Source: Sporosarcina sp. FSL W7-1349
GTDB taxonomy: Bacteria > Bacillota > Bacilli > Bacillales_A > Planococcaceae
Direction of reading: 5' to 3'
Assembly (NCBI RefSeq): GCF_038003045.1
Contig: NZ_JBBOOK010000002.1
Location: 62,001 to 126,000, forward strand
DNA: 64,000 nucleotides
This document shows, one piece after another, positions 1 to 8,485 of this stretch. The position numbers and the translations under genes were made by a program. How positions within the stretch are numbered: the first letter of the stretch is position 1; each line of letters opens with the position of its first letter. Under the pieces are notes generated by a model, which saw only the letters and a list, made by a program, of their open reading frames with translations, was not told the DNA's origin and searched no databases.

Positions 1-766
1 CGTTTTCTTCCCCAATGTATGCTTTAATGACGTCCGGATTTTTCTGGATTTCCTCAGGTGTCCCGAAGCCAATACGTTTTCCGAAATCCAAGACGGCAAT
101 ATGGTCAGAAAGACTCATTACAATCCCCAGATCGTGCTCAATCAAGACAACGGTAGCGTTCATGACCTCATGCATATCTAATATGAAACGTGCCATCAGG
201 TCCTTCTCCGCATTATTCATCCCTGCCATCGGCTCGTCCAACAGAATCAGTTCAGGGCCTAATGCCAAGGCCCTCCCCACCTCAACCCGCTTCTGCAATC
301 CATATGGCAGCGTTCCGACAGGCGTATGCCGAATGTCCTGAAGCTCCAGAAACTCGATTACTTCTTCCACTTTACGTCGATGTGCGATCTCCTCATTCGA
401 TGCTTTTCCCACGAAGAAGCCCCCGGTAATCGGTCCTGAATTCATCAGCGTATGCCGACCTAACTTCAAGTTATCGAGCACAGACATCTGTGCAAACAGT
501 GCAATGTTCTGGAAAGCCCGGGCAATGCCCAATGTTGTGCGCATATACGGTTTCATATTTATAATCTCTTGGCCTTTGAACCGTATGGATCCGCTGGTCG
601 GCTGGTAAAGCCCACTGATGCAGTTCAACATACTTGTCTTCCCAGCACCATTCGGCCCAATCAGCGAGAAAATCTCCCCTTCTTCAATATGATACGTAAC
701 GCTATCTAGTGCTTTTACACCCCCAAATTGTAAAGACACATTTTCTATTTCTAGTATAGGTCCCAC
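1..766 (-). CDS. livG: Branched-chain amino-acid-type ABC transporter ATP-binding protein (LivG-like), 3' end outside window
   Basis: ATPase subunit of an importer for branched-chain amino acids or similar amides; it would sit on the inner face of the membrane. About 255 codons are visible, close to the full LivG length. The Walker A motif GPNGAGKT lies near residue 38, followed by the long insert typical of LivG, a signature region LPYGLQKRVEVGRAL, Walker B LILLDEP and an H-loop histidine in VLIEHDLG. The start is GTG at 766 behind AGAGGGGGA. The nearby ATG at 768 is out of frame and hits a stop after five codons. A promoter and a cre box lie directly upstream, so carbon catabolite control is likely. 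The permease genes are presumably beyond the window edge. The LivG assignment is by family likeness; the substrate is not shown. Confidence 0.9.
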   Translation of the reverse strand, partial: MGPILEIENVSLQFGGVKALDSVTYHIEEGEIFSLIGPNGAGKTSMLNCISGLYQPTSGSIRFKGQEIINMKPYMRTTLGIARAFQNIALFAQMSVLDNLKLGRHTLMNSGPITGGFFVGKASNEEIAHRRKVEEVIEFLELQDIRHTPVGTLPYGLQKRVEVGRALALGPELILLDEPMAGMNNAEKDLMARFILDMHEVMNATVVLIEHDLGIVMSLSDHIAVLDFGKRIGFGTPEEIQKNPDVIKAYIGEEN

Positions 767-798
767 ATTGAATCCCCCTCTTCCCGTCCACAACTAAT

Positions 799-812
799 TG
801 TAAGCGTTGTCA
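799..812 (-). promoter_or_regulatory. Catabolite-responsive element (cre) for CcpA
   Basis: TGTAAGCGTTGTCA matches the Bacillus cre consensus TGWAANCGNTNWCA at every position. It begins just downstream of the -10 box of the livG promoter, where CcpA binding usually represses. Regulation is inferred from position. Confidence 0.7.
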
Positions 813-814
813 TG

Positions 815-843
815 ATTCTACAGAGAACTAGATAATTTGTCAA
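815..843 (-). promoter_or_regulatory. Sigma-A promoter of the livG-like gene
   Basis: Reading the minus strand, TTGACA (843-838) is followed by 17 bases and TAGAAT (820-815). This is a near-consensus vegetative promoter about 50 bases upstream of the GTG start. Confidence 0.75.
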
Positions 844-1126
844 TGCACTTTTCGTAATTTTACGAAAGTTATAAAGTATAAGAATCGGAATTATTAAAAT
901 TAATTATATTAGTATAGAAATAAACGGAATTGAATGTGGTTTCTCCTAATTACTTCGCAGTTCCTTATAACTTAAGACTGTTAAAAATGCCATTATATTA
1001 ACATTTATCGCCATACCAAACAATTAGCTCCGCCATTTCTCCTCCATGAACGAACCAAAAAATGTTATCCATACTTAATAATCCTTATCCTATAACAGTT
1101 TTTCTTTTTTCACTTTGTTTCATATA
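844..1126. other. Non-coding gap, nothing recognised
   Basis: A+T-rich sequence between the livG promoter and the terminator of the RsbR-like gene. I see no coding frame, repeat or convincing regulatory site in it. Confidence 0.5.
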
Positions 1127-1171
1127 CAAGAAAAAACCATTGCGGTAAATTTCTCTACCTGCAATGGTTTT
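1127..1171 (-). terminator. Intrinsic terminator downstream of the RsbR-like gene
   Basis: An 11-bp stem (1133-1143 with 1161-1171), extended by GGTA/TACC inside, is followed on the minus strand by a run of six T. It lies 170 bases past the rsbR stop codon. Confidence 0.7.
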
Positions 1172-1342
1172 AATTCGACAATTTTTTTATTTCCGAGGCT
1201 TTATAAAATTCTGCTCATATTGAAATCGATCAATTACTCATAGCATATTTATATGCGCCGATTATCCCTCTACTCGGGTTGCGCACCTGCAAAACAATTT
1301 TTTTACATAAAATCGTTTCCTATATAATAGCCGGATTGCATG

Positions 1343-2206
1343 TCACTCAGACGCCACATAATATCTGCCCTTAAAAGCTTGCTGCAAAGAGCTGAACGTT
1401 TCCACTTGCGAAAAGTCAAGTCCCAATTGAATAGCAGTTTGGGCAATTTCCGGGCGAATTCCGGTTATCGTCGAATGAATACCTAAAAGTTTCAAGACTT
1501 GCGTAATCTGAAAGATTTGATGAGCCACCATCGTATCGATGATCTTGACGCCCGACAAGTCGATGAATAGATGACGGACACCTACCGTTACGCATTTATT
1601 GGGAAGATAGTCCATGAAAGCCTGAGCGCGCATCGTGTCGATATCTCCGATCAATGGCAAAATCCCGACAGTATCGTCAATTTTTATGACGGGAGTCCAT
1701 AGCTCCTCAATCAGACTTTGCTGTGCCATGAATCTCTTATCAATGATGGCGTGATACATCTCCGCAAATTGAACGTTCAGCTCGTCAAATGCAATATGGA
1801 TCAGATCTCCCCAATGAATGATATCTTCCAGATCTACTTCATTCTTTTTCAAAGAAGCAAACCGTTGCACGAAGGTCCAGAAGGTATGCCTGACATTGCT
1901 CAAAGCATCCAACACTTCATGGATTGGCGTATTGCTATTCACCCGGCTCTCCGCCACAATGGCTGCCCAGCTCTTCTTATTGTTCTCAAACTCCTCTTTA
2001 TTGTCCAAAAGACTGCTGGCTATTGTAATGTTCGTCAATCGGTTCTGCTCCCGAAGCAGAACCTCCGTTGAGCGGTCGGCATCAATCGAGTAAATCGATC
2101 CTTCTTTCTCATCCCGGTACGTGAGCCACTCATCTGTAATTGCTTCCAAATTATCAATTAAATATTCATGAAGTTGTACATCCATACCACTCAACTCGTC
2201 TTCCAC
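1343..2206 (-). CDS. RsbR-family stressosome protein (RsbRD-like N-terminus plus STAS domain)
   Basis: Predicted stressosome component that would sequester RsbT in the cytoplasm and release it on stress to activate sigma-B. The 287 residues match the length of RsbR paralogues. The N-terminal part (about 10-160) is helical with no haem or PAS motif I can name and resembles the RsbRD type. The C-terminal part (about 165-280) is a STAS domain with DLSGVKIIDTMVAHQI; the Thr of DTMVA corresponds to a phosphorylated Thr of RsbRA. The start is uncertain: GTG at 2206 has its purine-rich site too close, and an internal ATG at 2185 is possible. No rsbS, rsbT or sigB lies beside it, so this is an orphan paralogue, as the RsbR paralogues of B. 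subtilis outside the sigB operon are. Confidence 0.85.
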   Translation of the reverse strand: MEDELSGMDVQLHEYLIDNLEAITDEWLTYRDEKEGSIYSIDADRSTEVLLREQNRLTNITIASSLLDNKEEFENNKKSWAAIVAESRVNSNTPIHEVLDALSNVRHTFWTFVQRFASLKKNEVDLEDIIHWGDLIHIAFDELNVQFAEMYHAIIDKRFMAQQSLIEELWTPVIKIDDTVGILPLIGDIDTMRAQAFMDYLPNKCVTVGVRHLFIDLSGVKIIDTMVAHQIFQITQVLKLLGIHSTITGIRPEIAQTAIQLGLDFSQVETFSSLQQAFKGRYYVASE

Positions 2207-2601
2207 CTTCCATCCATTTTTAAAAAATGGGTTGGTTTATTCAAATACTTCTAGGTGTCTTCACGTCGATGCTGTCAATGAAACTGAAGAATACAAACAA
2301 GCAAGAAGCAGAGGTTCCCTGCCTGCTAAAGTTTTGATACTCATTATAGCACAACTTTTATAGGCTCAAAGATTTGTTTTTTCATCACGGAATAGATATT
2401 TACTCATAAGCAATATTCTATAATGAATAGACAGAATAAGCCAAGAGACTCATCCATAGTAGGCTGTATCTATTGAACTAAAATTTAAAAACAGATTTCC
2501 CACCGATGATTTCCGTTCCGCGCGGGAGTCGCCGCCGTCCACTCCAAGCAACTGAAACCGCTCACTACAAATCATGTGTCCATCCTATATAAGTGAGAAT
2601 C
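2207..2601. other. Intergenic gap with one copy of a dispersed repeat
   Basis: Non-coding. The only recognisable content is the 29-bp segment 2525-2553, which recurs at 15647-15675 (listed separately). Confidence 0.5.
2525..2553 (+). repeat. Dispersed repeat segment, copy 1
   Basis: Twenty-eight of 29 bases are identical to 15647-15675, in the same orientation and also intergenic. The shared block begins GGAGTCGCCGCC and ends CCAAGCAACT. It looks like part of a longer degenerate intergenic repeat. Confidence 0.7.
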
Positions 2602-2632
2602 AAAAAAAGACAGGAGAAATAATTCCCCTGCC
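2602..2632 (-). terminator. Terminator of the FtsH-like gene
   Basis: On the minus strand a 9-bp stem with two G-U pairs (2624-2632 with 2609-2617) is followed by seven T. It begins directly at the stop codon of the FtsH-like gene. Confidence 0.75.
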
Positions 2633-4360
2633 TCAGGATACAACGAGTTCCATTGTATGTTTGCTGATGATTTCTTGGATTTCCGAGCCATCCAATGTCT
2701 CTTTATGATAAAGCTCTTCCACCAGTGTTTCAAAGGCTTGGGCATTCTCTTGAATCAATGCTTCCGTTTTACGAAGTGCTTCATTAAAGAGGGATTGCAT
2801 CTTCACTTCTTTTTCGCCCTTGCTGAAGGTCAATGTGAAACCGTCTTGGAAAAGGCCGGTATCGACCATTCTCTCCAGTATATCCTTCGCTTGCTGGACG
2901 TCGCCGCTAACCCCGATGCTGTGCTCGCCGAGGTATAACCGTTCCGCAACTCCTCCTGCGAGAATCATGCTCACCTGATCCAACAATTCACTCGCGGTTT
3001 GCAAATGGAGCTCCTTCTGGATTGGAGCCACATAGCCTAGCGCTTGTCCACGGGGGATAATCGTCGCTTTCCGGACCGAATTCGGTTTCGTCAAGGCTGC
3101 AATTAGCGCATGGCCTGATTCATGGATCGCAACACGACGCTTCGTTTCCGGATCGTTCAAAGATCGGGACGTGCTCCCTAAAATGGTCCGGTCAATAGCG
3201 AAATCCAAGTCATGCTTATCGATCTCTTCCCGTCCATCCCGGATTGCCCTGCGGCTCGCCATTTCAAATAAAGAACTTAATTCGGCACCGGAAAAACCGG
3301 ATGTGCTTTCCGCCAAGGCATCCAGCGAAGCAAACACATTCGCAGCCAACCGTTTGCCGCGCGTATGGATGTCGATGATTTCCCTTCTGCCCATCATATC
3401 CGGCAATGGGACTTGGAAGGAAAAGTCAATCCGCCCCGGACGAAGGAAAGCTTCGTCCAACATGTCTTTCCGGTTGGTCGCCGCGATGAACAGGATACCA
3501 TCATTGTCATTGCCTCCGTCCAATTGAACGAGCAATTCCGTTAACGTTTTTTCCGTTTCTTCCCCGCCGTGCTGTTTTCGGCGGCCTGCCAGTGCATCCA
3601 CTTCATCAATGAAGATGACGGCAGGATGCTGCTTCCTCGCATTTTGGAAAAGGGTGCGGACGCGGGATGCTCCGACGCCGACGAACAGCTCAGTGAAAGC
3701 TGCTCCACTAGCCGAGAAGAAGGTGGCTCCGATTTCATTGGCAATCGCTTGCGCCAACAACGTTTTCCCGGTTCCCGGAGGTCCATATAAAAGGATGCCT
3801 TTCGGAGGTTTGATACCGACTTTTTCAGAACGTTTCGGATCTTTGACAATTTCCAACGTTTGTAAGATCTCTTCTTTCATTTCTGTCGGGATGCCCCCGA
3901 TATCTTCCATTGTAATGTCAGGCAGAGGGGTCTCTTTTGAAGTGCTGTTCTTCATAGAAGACGCACCGACTCCCAACTTCCCTTTCTTATGAAGGATGAA
4001 AAAAGTGACCAGCGATAGGATGATCAACCCTCCGAGGATCAATCCGCCTGTTTGGCCGGAGCCGCTATATTTATATGAAACATTATATTTTTGAACCAGT
4101 TGTTCGACTAATTCGCTTTGCGGTCTGACTTGTGTGACGTACAAACCATCATCCGTCTTCAAGTACAGTGTACCGTCCGCCTTTTCTTTCAGGGACATCG
4201 GTTTCCCGTGCTGAGCCGCAATCGTCTGCTCCATCTGGGAAAATGAGATCGAAGTCCCCTCGGTCGCACCAAAGAGATACCATCCAGCAGTTGTTACAGT
4301 TCCAATGACTAAGAGGGCCAGGACGACAATCTTTGTTGCAAACTTCGAAATGGGCTTCAA
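2633..4360 (-). CDS. FtsH-like membrane-bound AAA+ zinc metalloprotease (short paralogue)
   Basis: Predicted ATP-dependent protease anchored in the membrane and degrading membrane or cytosolic proteins. In order: TM helix about 10-30, extracytoplasmic segment, TM helix about 106-124, AAA module with Walker A GPPGTGKT, pore motif FVG, Walker B VIFIDEVDAL and an Arg-finger region FLRPGRID, then the peptidase with zinc motif HESGH (most FtsH have HEAGH) and a third-ligand region SGDVQQA. At 575 residues it is shorter than housekeeping FtsH (about 640) and lacks the long acidic C-terminus. The start is TTG behind AAGGAG ten bases upstream. It is not next to hprT/tilS, where the main ftsH lies, so I read it as a second copy. 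It follows the U32 pair by 108 bases with no terminator seen, so co-transcription is possible. Confidence 0.85.
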   Translation of the reverse strand: MKPISKFATKIVVLALLVIGTVTTAGWYLFGATEGTSISFSQMEQTIAAQHGKPMSLKEKADGTLYLKTDDGLYVTQVRPQSELVEQLVQKYNVSYKYSGSGQTGGLILGGLIILSLVTFFILHKKGKLGVGASSMKNSTSKETPLPDITMEDIGGIPTEMKEEILQTLEIVKDPKRSEKVGIKPPKGILLYGPPGTGKTLLAQAIANEIGATFFSASGAAFTELFVGVGASRVRTLFQNARKQHPAVIFIDEVDALAGRRKQHGGEETEKTLTELLVQLDGGNDNDGILFIAATNRKDMLDEAFLRPGRIDFSFQVPLPDMMGRREIIDIHTRGKRLAANVFASLDALAESTSGFSGAELSSLFEMASRRAIRDGREEIDKHDLDFAIDRTILGSTSRSLNDPETKRRVAIHESGHALIAALTKPNSVRKATIIPRGQALGYVAPIQKELHLQTASELLDQVSMILAGGVAERLYLGEHSIGVSGDVQQAKDILERMVDTGLFQDGFTLTFSKGEKEVKMQSLFNEALRKTEALIQENAQAFETLVEELYHKETLDGSEIQEIISKHTMELVVS

Positions 4361-4467
4361 GCCACTCCAACTCCTTACTAAAAGATATATCTATTATATA
4401 GAATTAAAGGAGTCTTGAACAGCTTGATTGATGAAGATATTATTACAATTTCAGGCCGCTCTCTCGC

Positions 4468-5718
4468 TTACTTCCTTTTCCGGATCATATCGAACGGCTT
4501 TACAGGAACTTCCACTTTTGTTTTGACAATCATCATCGGGTTCGGTGCCCGGTCGATCGGTTCATCATTCTCATCCCATAGGACATCGATCGTCTGGTAG
4601 GCGTGTGTGAATCCTGGGCCGTAAAACTCGACTTCGTCCCCGACGCTGAATACATTGCGCTGTTGGATTGTCGCAATTTCTGTTTCTTCGTTATAGTCGA
4701 GCACTTGTCCGATAAAACTGTAGGCCGGGATTTTACGAGGCTTGCCGAATAGTTGTTCATTCTCAGTCGGTACTCCATAATAAAAACCGCTTGCCAGCTC
4801 TCGTTGCGCCACTTTCCAAAGCTCGTCCTCCCATTCCTGCTTGAACTCGTAATTATCCGGGTCATTGCAATAAGCGTCCACCGCCTGGCGATAGACATTG
4901 GCGACGGTGGATACGTAGTGGATTGACTTCATCCGCCCTTCGATCTTCAAACTATCCACACCATTCTCCACCAGATCCGGTATGTGCCGAATCATTGCCA
5001 TATCGACAGAGCTCATCGAAAAGGCTTCCATCGCCTCTCCCCCGAGCAAGGACTCCTTTTCCCCCTCTTCCGGCACTTCATACAACTCATATTTCCATCG
5101 GCAGGATTGCGTGCATCCTCCGCGGTTCGCGTCCCGATCCGCCATATGATTCGATAATACACACCGGCCGGAATAGGAAATGCACATCGCCCCGTGGATA
5201 AAAGCCTCGATCTCCACGTCCGTTTTCTGGCGGATTTCTTTAATTTCATCCATTCCAACTTCTCGGGCCAACACGACCCGTTCCAGTCCTTCCTCTTTCC
5301 AGAAGTTCAATGTTTCATAATTCGTTGCCGAGGCTTGGGTCGATAAATGAATCGGCAGCCCTGGCGCATCCATTGCGCAAATCTCAATCAAAGCTGGATC
5401 CGAGACGATGACGGCATGGATGCCGATGTCGCGCAACGTGCGGAAAAACTCCCCTGCCCCTTCCACATCCCCTTCATGGGCGACCATATTCGCGGCAACA
5501 TAGACTTTCGCATTGTAGGATTGGGCAAATTCCACTCCTTCACGCATTTCCTCATATGTGAAATTGCCCGCCCGGCTGCGGAGTCCGTAAGCGTTTCCTC
5601 CGATGAACACGGCGTCCGCCCCATAGCGGATGGCCATTTTCAGTTTCTCCAATGTGCCCGCCGGTGCCAAGACTTCCGGCTTTTTAGTAATCACTCGTTT
5701 TTCCATTGTTTTCATCAT
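4468..5718 (-). CDS. trhP2: U32-family protein TrhP2 (YrrO), tRNA 5-hydroxyuridine formation
   Basis: Member of the peptidase U32 family. The B. subtilis counterpart YrrO/TrhP2 is needed, with TrhP1, for prephenate-dependent hydroxylation of wobble uridine in tRNA; the protease label is historical. The 416 residues match YrrO length. The family signature EAFIHGAMC lies near residue 172, and further cysteines in SGRC, GGC and TQSC can form an iron-sulfur site as in related RlhA. A C-terminal beta domain (about 335-405) is present. ATG follows AGAGGAA. It lies 15 bases after trhP1, as in the yrrN-yrrO pair, but udk and greA do not follow here; an FtsH-like gene does. Confidence 0.88.
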   Translation of the reverse strand: MMKTMEKRVITKKPEVLAPAGTLEKLKMAIRYGADAVFIGGNAYGLRSRAGNFTYEEMREGVEFAQSYNAKVYVAANMVAHEGDVEGAGEFFRTLRDIGIHAVIVSDPALIEICAMDAPGLPIHLSTQASATNYETLNFWKEEGLERVVLAREVGMDEIKEIRQKTDVEIEAFIHGAMCISYSGRCVLSNHMADRDANRGGCTQSCRWKYELYEVPEEGEKESLLGGEAMEAFSMSSVDMAMIRHIPDLVENGVDSLKIEGRMKSIHYVSTVANVYRQAVDAYCNDPDNYEFKQEWEDELWKVAQRELASGFYYGVPTENEQLFGKPRKIPAYSFIGQVLDYNEETEIATIQQRNVFSVGDEVEFYGPGFTHAYQTIDVLWDENDEPIDRAPNPMMIVKTKVEVPVKPFDMIRKRK

Positions 5719-5733
5719 GGTAATTTCCTCTCT

Positions 5734-6654
5734 TTATTGGATCTCTGTCGGGTCTTTCAAAAAGAAGCCTTCACTCAATGCCCGTTCATGCGGATGAAGG
5801 GAATGTAATCGCTCATTCAATCGGATTGACAAATCATCCGACCATATTCCATTTTCAAACGCCTGTTTCGCTTCGACAAAAAGGCGGGCAATCTCGATAA
5901 TCCGTTCTCCTCTCGCAAACACGCCATCCAGCTTCCACCGTGTCAGACCAGCATCGGCCAATTTTCCAAGCTGCGGCATGAGGTTCACATCATCTGTCGC
6001 AAATATATGAGTTCCGTTGATATCTTCGTAAATGGAATAATGGGTATCCTCTTTTTTCGGTTCCGCCAAAAACAATTGACGCTCTTCCATGGAAGGGGTC
6101 TTTTCCTGAATATATCCAAAGTAATTACGGACGAGCGGTCGTTTAGATTGATGGATGCAAGTGGCTCCATATACAAGGACCTCCACCGGAACGATCGCTT
6201 GCTCCTGGATCATTTTCAATTCTTCATATGTCAACTCGCGAGCCAGCACGGCGCCGACTGCTCCCCGCTTCGCCCAGAAGTTCACTTGGTTAGCGCTTGT
6301 CACCATCACTTGGGCGTCGTAAATATAAGGGACCGAGATATTGTTCTTTTTCAGTAGATGAATGACTCCCGGATCCCCAACGGTCATTGCATCGACACCG
6401 ATCGACTCTAGGCCTTCCAAATAAGGCAGGATCTTTTCAATACGATCATTGTGCATCAGCGCATTGACCGCTACATGCACTTGCTTTCCATTATCATGCG
6501 CATAATCTGTTAATGTTCGAATATCATCTAAAGACAAAGAGGCCGGCAGACGCAGTCCGAACTCATCCTCCCCTACATATACGGTATCGACTCCTGCGTC
6601 CAACAAGGATTTTCCTTGTTCCACCGATTCCGCTGTTGCAATCAGCTCCATCAT
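5734..6654 (-). CDS. trhP1: U32-family protein TrhP1 (YrrN), tRNA 5-hydroxyuridine formation
   Basis: Partner of TrhP2 in tRNA wobble hydroxylation by family knowledge. The start chosen is ATG at 6654 (protein MMELIATAES), with AAGGAA eight bases upstream; the open frame itself runs 11 codons further up without a good site. The product of 306 residues matches YrrN. The U32 signature appears in the altered form EVLVYGATC. The paired U32 genes are adjacent and in the same order as in B. subtilis, which supports the assignment. The first gene of the B. subtilis operon, the O-methyltransferase yrrM, is missing upstream. Confidence 0.86.
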   Translation of the reverse strand: MMELIATAESVEQGKSLLDAGVDTVYVGEDEFGLRLPASLSLDDIRTLTDYAHDNGKQVHVAVNALMHNDRIEKILPYLEGLESIGVDAMTVGDPGVIHLLKKNNISVPYIYDAQVMVTSANQVNFWAKRGAVGAVLARELTYEELKMIQEQAIVPVEVLVYGATCIHQSKRPLVRNYFGYIQEKTPSMEERQLFLAEPKKEDTHYSIYEDINGTHIFATDDVNLMPQLGKLADAGLTRWKLDGVFARGERIIEIARLFVEAKQAFENGIWSDDLSIRLNERLHSLHPHERALSEGFFLKDPTEIQ

Positions 6655-6771
6655 ACACACTCTTCCTTTCCAGTCACTATCGACCATATTATAAAGAGGA
6701 GGACCCCGATAAATGTATTAGGGAAAACCCTTACTTTTTGAACACAATTCAACATTTTCAGGAAATGAATC

Positions 6772-6816
6772 ACAAAAAAAACGCAAAGTGACAGGTTCTC
6801 CAGCAACTTTGCGTTT
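6772..6816 (-). terminator. Terminator downstream of the PfpI-like gene
   Basis: Perfect 11-bp stem (6779-6789 with 6806-6816) followed on the minus strand by eight T; it lies 26 bases after the stop at 6842. Confidence 0.85.
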
Positions 6817-6841
6817 CCCACTTCAATCTTCTATTCTATTT

Positions 6842-7393
6842 TCACTTCATTAATTTCATAAATTCCCGCATGAGTCCAGGTAAATCAGGCCATGCGTGTC
6901 CGGAAACAAGATTGCCGTCTGTATGCAGACCTTCTTCAATATAAGTCGCCCCGCAAGCAGTCACATCCGGCTTGCATGCGATATAGGCCGTATACTCCCG
7001 GCCTTTCATCAAATCTGGAACGACGGACAGCACTTGGGCAGCGTGGCAAACAGCCGCAACCGGTTTATTTTCTTCAAAGAAGTGCCGGACGATTCCGGGC
7101 AGCGATTCGTCCAAGCGGATATACTCCGGAGCCCGGCCTCCCGGAATGATCAGCCCATCATAATCAGCAGGATTCACATCGGAAAATGCGATTTGCGAAT
7201 CAAGGCCATACGCCGGCTTCTCGACATATGTCTCCATGCCTTCAATGAAATCATGGCTTACAGTTTGCAACTTTTTTACGGAGGGCGATGCGATGGTGAC
7301 GTCAAATCCTTCTTCAAGACAGCGATAATACGGATAATAGATTTCCAGTGCTTCGACTGCATCTCCAGAAACGATTAGAACTTTCTTGCTCAT
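6842..7393 (-). CDS. DJ-1/PfpI-family protein
   Basis: Cytoplasmic protein of the DJ-1/PfpI superfamily (183 residues), which includes protein and glyoxal deglycases, chaperones and cysteine peptidases. The nucleophile elbow AVCHAAQVL carries the conserved Cys followed by His, and an acidic residue in SGDAVEALE occupies the usual Glu position. GLIIPGGRAPEY is the typical glycine-rich loop. The start is ATG at 7393, eight bases after GGAGG; an in-frame ATG at 7408 has no site. A single-gene unit closed by a strong terminator. The exact activity cannot be told from sequence. Confidence 0.85.
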   Translation of the reverse strand: MSKKVLIVSGDAVEALEIYYPYYRCLEEGFDVTIASPSVKKLQTVSHDFIEGMETYVEKPAYGLDSQIAFSDVNPADYDGLIIPGGRAPEYIRLDESLPGIVRHFFEENKPVAAVCHAAQVLSVVPDLMKGREYTAYIACKPDVTACGATYIEEGLHTDGNLVSGHAWPDLPGLMREFMKLMK

Positions 7394-7482
7394 TGCGGAT
7401 ACCTCCATCTATATAGTTTCACTTCCATGCATCTATTCGACATTTCGTCATGAAACCCTTTCCCCAAAGGGAATCCTCCTTC

Positions 7483-8289
7483 TTACAAAGCAATCCTTCC
7501 TAGAAACTCAATGTTATCTAGCCAATCCGTCGTCGTCCTGAACAATTCCTCTTCAAATGAATAGCTGGAAAACGTATGGTCCGCCTCTTCAATATAATGC
7601 GTTTCTGCAAATTGATGCAGTGGTCTACTGTGCAACGCCGCAAGATAGCGGGCAGTATGCTCTTTCGGGATATCTTCGTCTTCATTTGCATGAATCACCA
7701 AAGCGGGGCCTTTATACAACTGGACCGCCTCGACCGGATGATGCTTTTTCAGATCTTCGAGAAATGGACGGCTTACATAGAAGCCGTGGTAATCCACTTT
7801 CCCTTTTTCATTCGCCACATTCACCTTCTCATATCCCAATATGGCGGTAATATCGTCATAAGGCGTGCCGACTGGTGACCATAAAATAAGCTTTTTAATC
7901 CGACGGTCCTGCGCCGCCGTCATAGCGGCAACCGCTCCCCCTAAACTATGTCCAATCAAAATGATATTCCGCGCGTCGATTTCTTTAATGGAAGAAAGAT
8001 GATCCAAGACAGCTTGCACTTCTTGCAGCTGTTTTGTCACGGTCACCTGTGCATAGTCTCCGTCACTTTCTCCGCAACCGCTAAAATCGAAACGGACGAC
8101 TGCATACCCTTTACTTGTAAAATGGCGTGCCGCTTTGACAAACAAGCGGTGCTCCCCCACTTTATTTCCGACAAAACCATGCAGCAACACGATAAGCGGT
8201 GTTGTGAATTTTTGTTTCTTTTCCGGGAGATGAAGTGCTCCTGACAAATTCGTATCGGCTGAAGCGAAAACAGTAAACGGTTGACTCAT
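7483..8289 (-). CDS. Alpha/beta-fold serine hydrolase (S33/feruloyl-esterase-like)
   Basis: Predicted cytoplasmic esterase or lipase of 268 residues with no signal peptide. The oxyanion loop is LLHGFVGNK, the nucleophile elbow is GHSLGG (Ser near 113), an Asp lies in the DEDIP region and the catalytic His in EEADHTF. It resembles cinnamoyl/feruloyl esterase-like hydrolases of Firmicutes. ATG follows AAAGGAAGGA. It is divergent from the dehydrogenase gene at 8486 across about 200 bases. The substrate is unknown. Confidence 0.83.
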   Translation of the reverse strand: MSQPFTVFASADTNLSGALHLPEKKQKFTTPLIVLLHGFVGNKVGEHRLFVKAARHFTSKGYAVVRFDFSGCGESDGDYAQVTVTKQLQEVQAVLDHLSSIKEIDARNIILIGHSLGGAVAAMTAAQDRRIKKLILWSPVGTPYDDITAILGYEKVNVANEKGKVDYHGFYVSRPFLEDLKKHHPVEAVQLYKGPALVIHANEDEDIPKEHTARYLAALHSRPLHQFAETHYIEEADHTFSSYSFEEELFRTTTDWLDNIEFLGRIAL

Positions 8290-8485
8290 GCGATCCTTCC
8301 TTTCCTTATAATGAAAGTTTATTATCCATACCTATTTACTTGGTATTATACGGGACCATTAGACAGAATGCAATCGAAAAACACAAATTGCTGTCCCCCT
8401 TGAAATAATAACGCTGCTTCAAACATATGGTATGGAAAGGATTTTCCTTAGGACTTGCAATCGAAAAGAGGAGGAATGAAAGCCT

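Noticed and set aside
8290..8485. Lysine riboswitch (L-box) before the lysine dehydrogenase-like gene
   Set aside because: The gap of about 195 bases has none of the L-box conserved segments, and a catabolic gene would not be expected to carry it.
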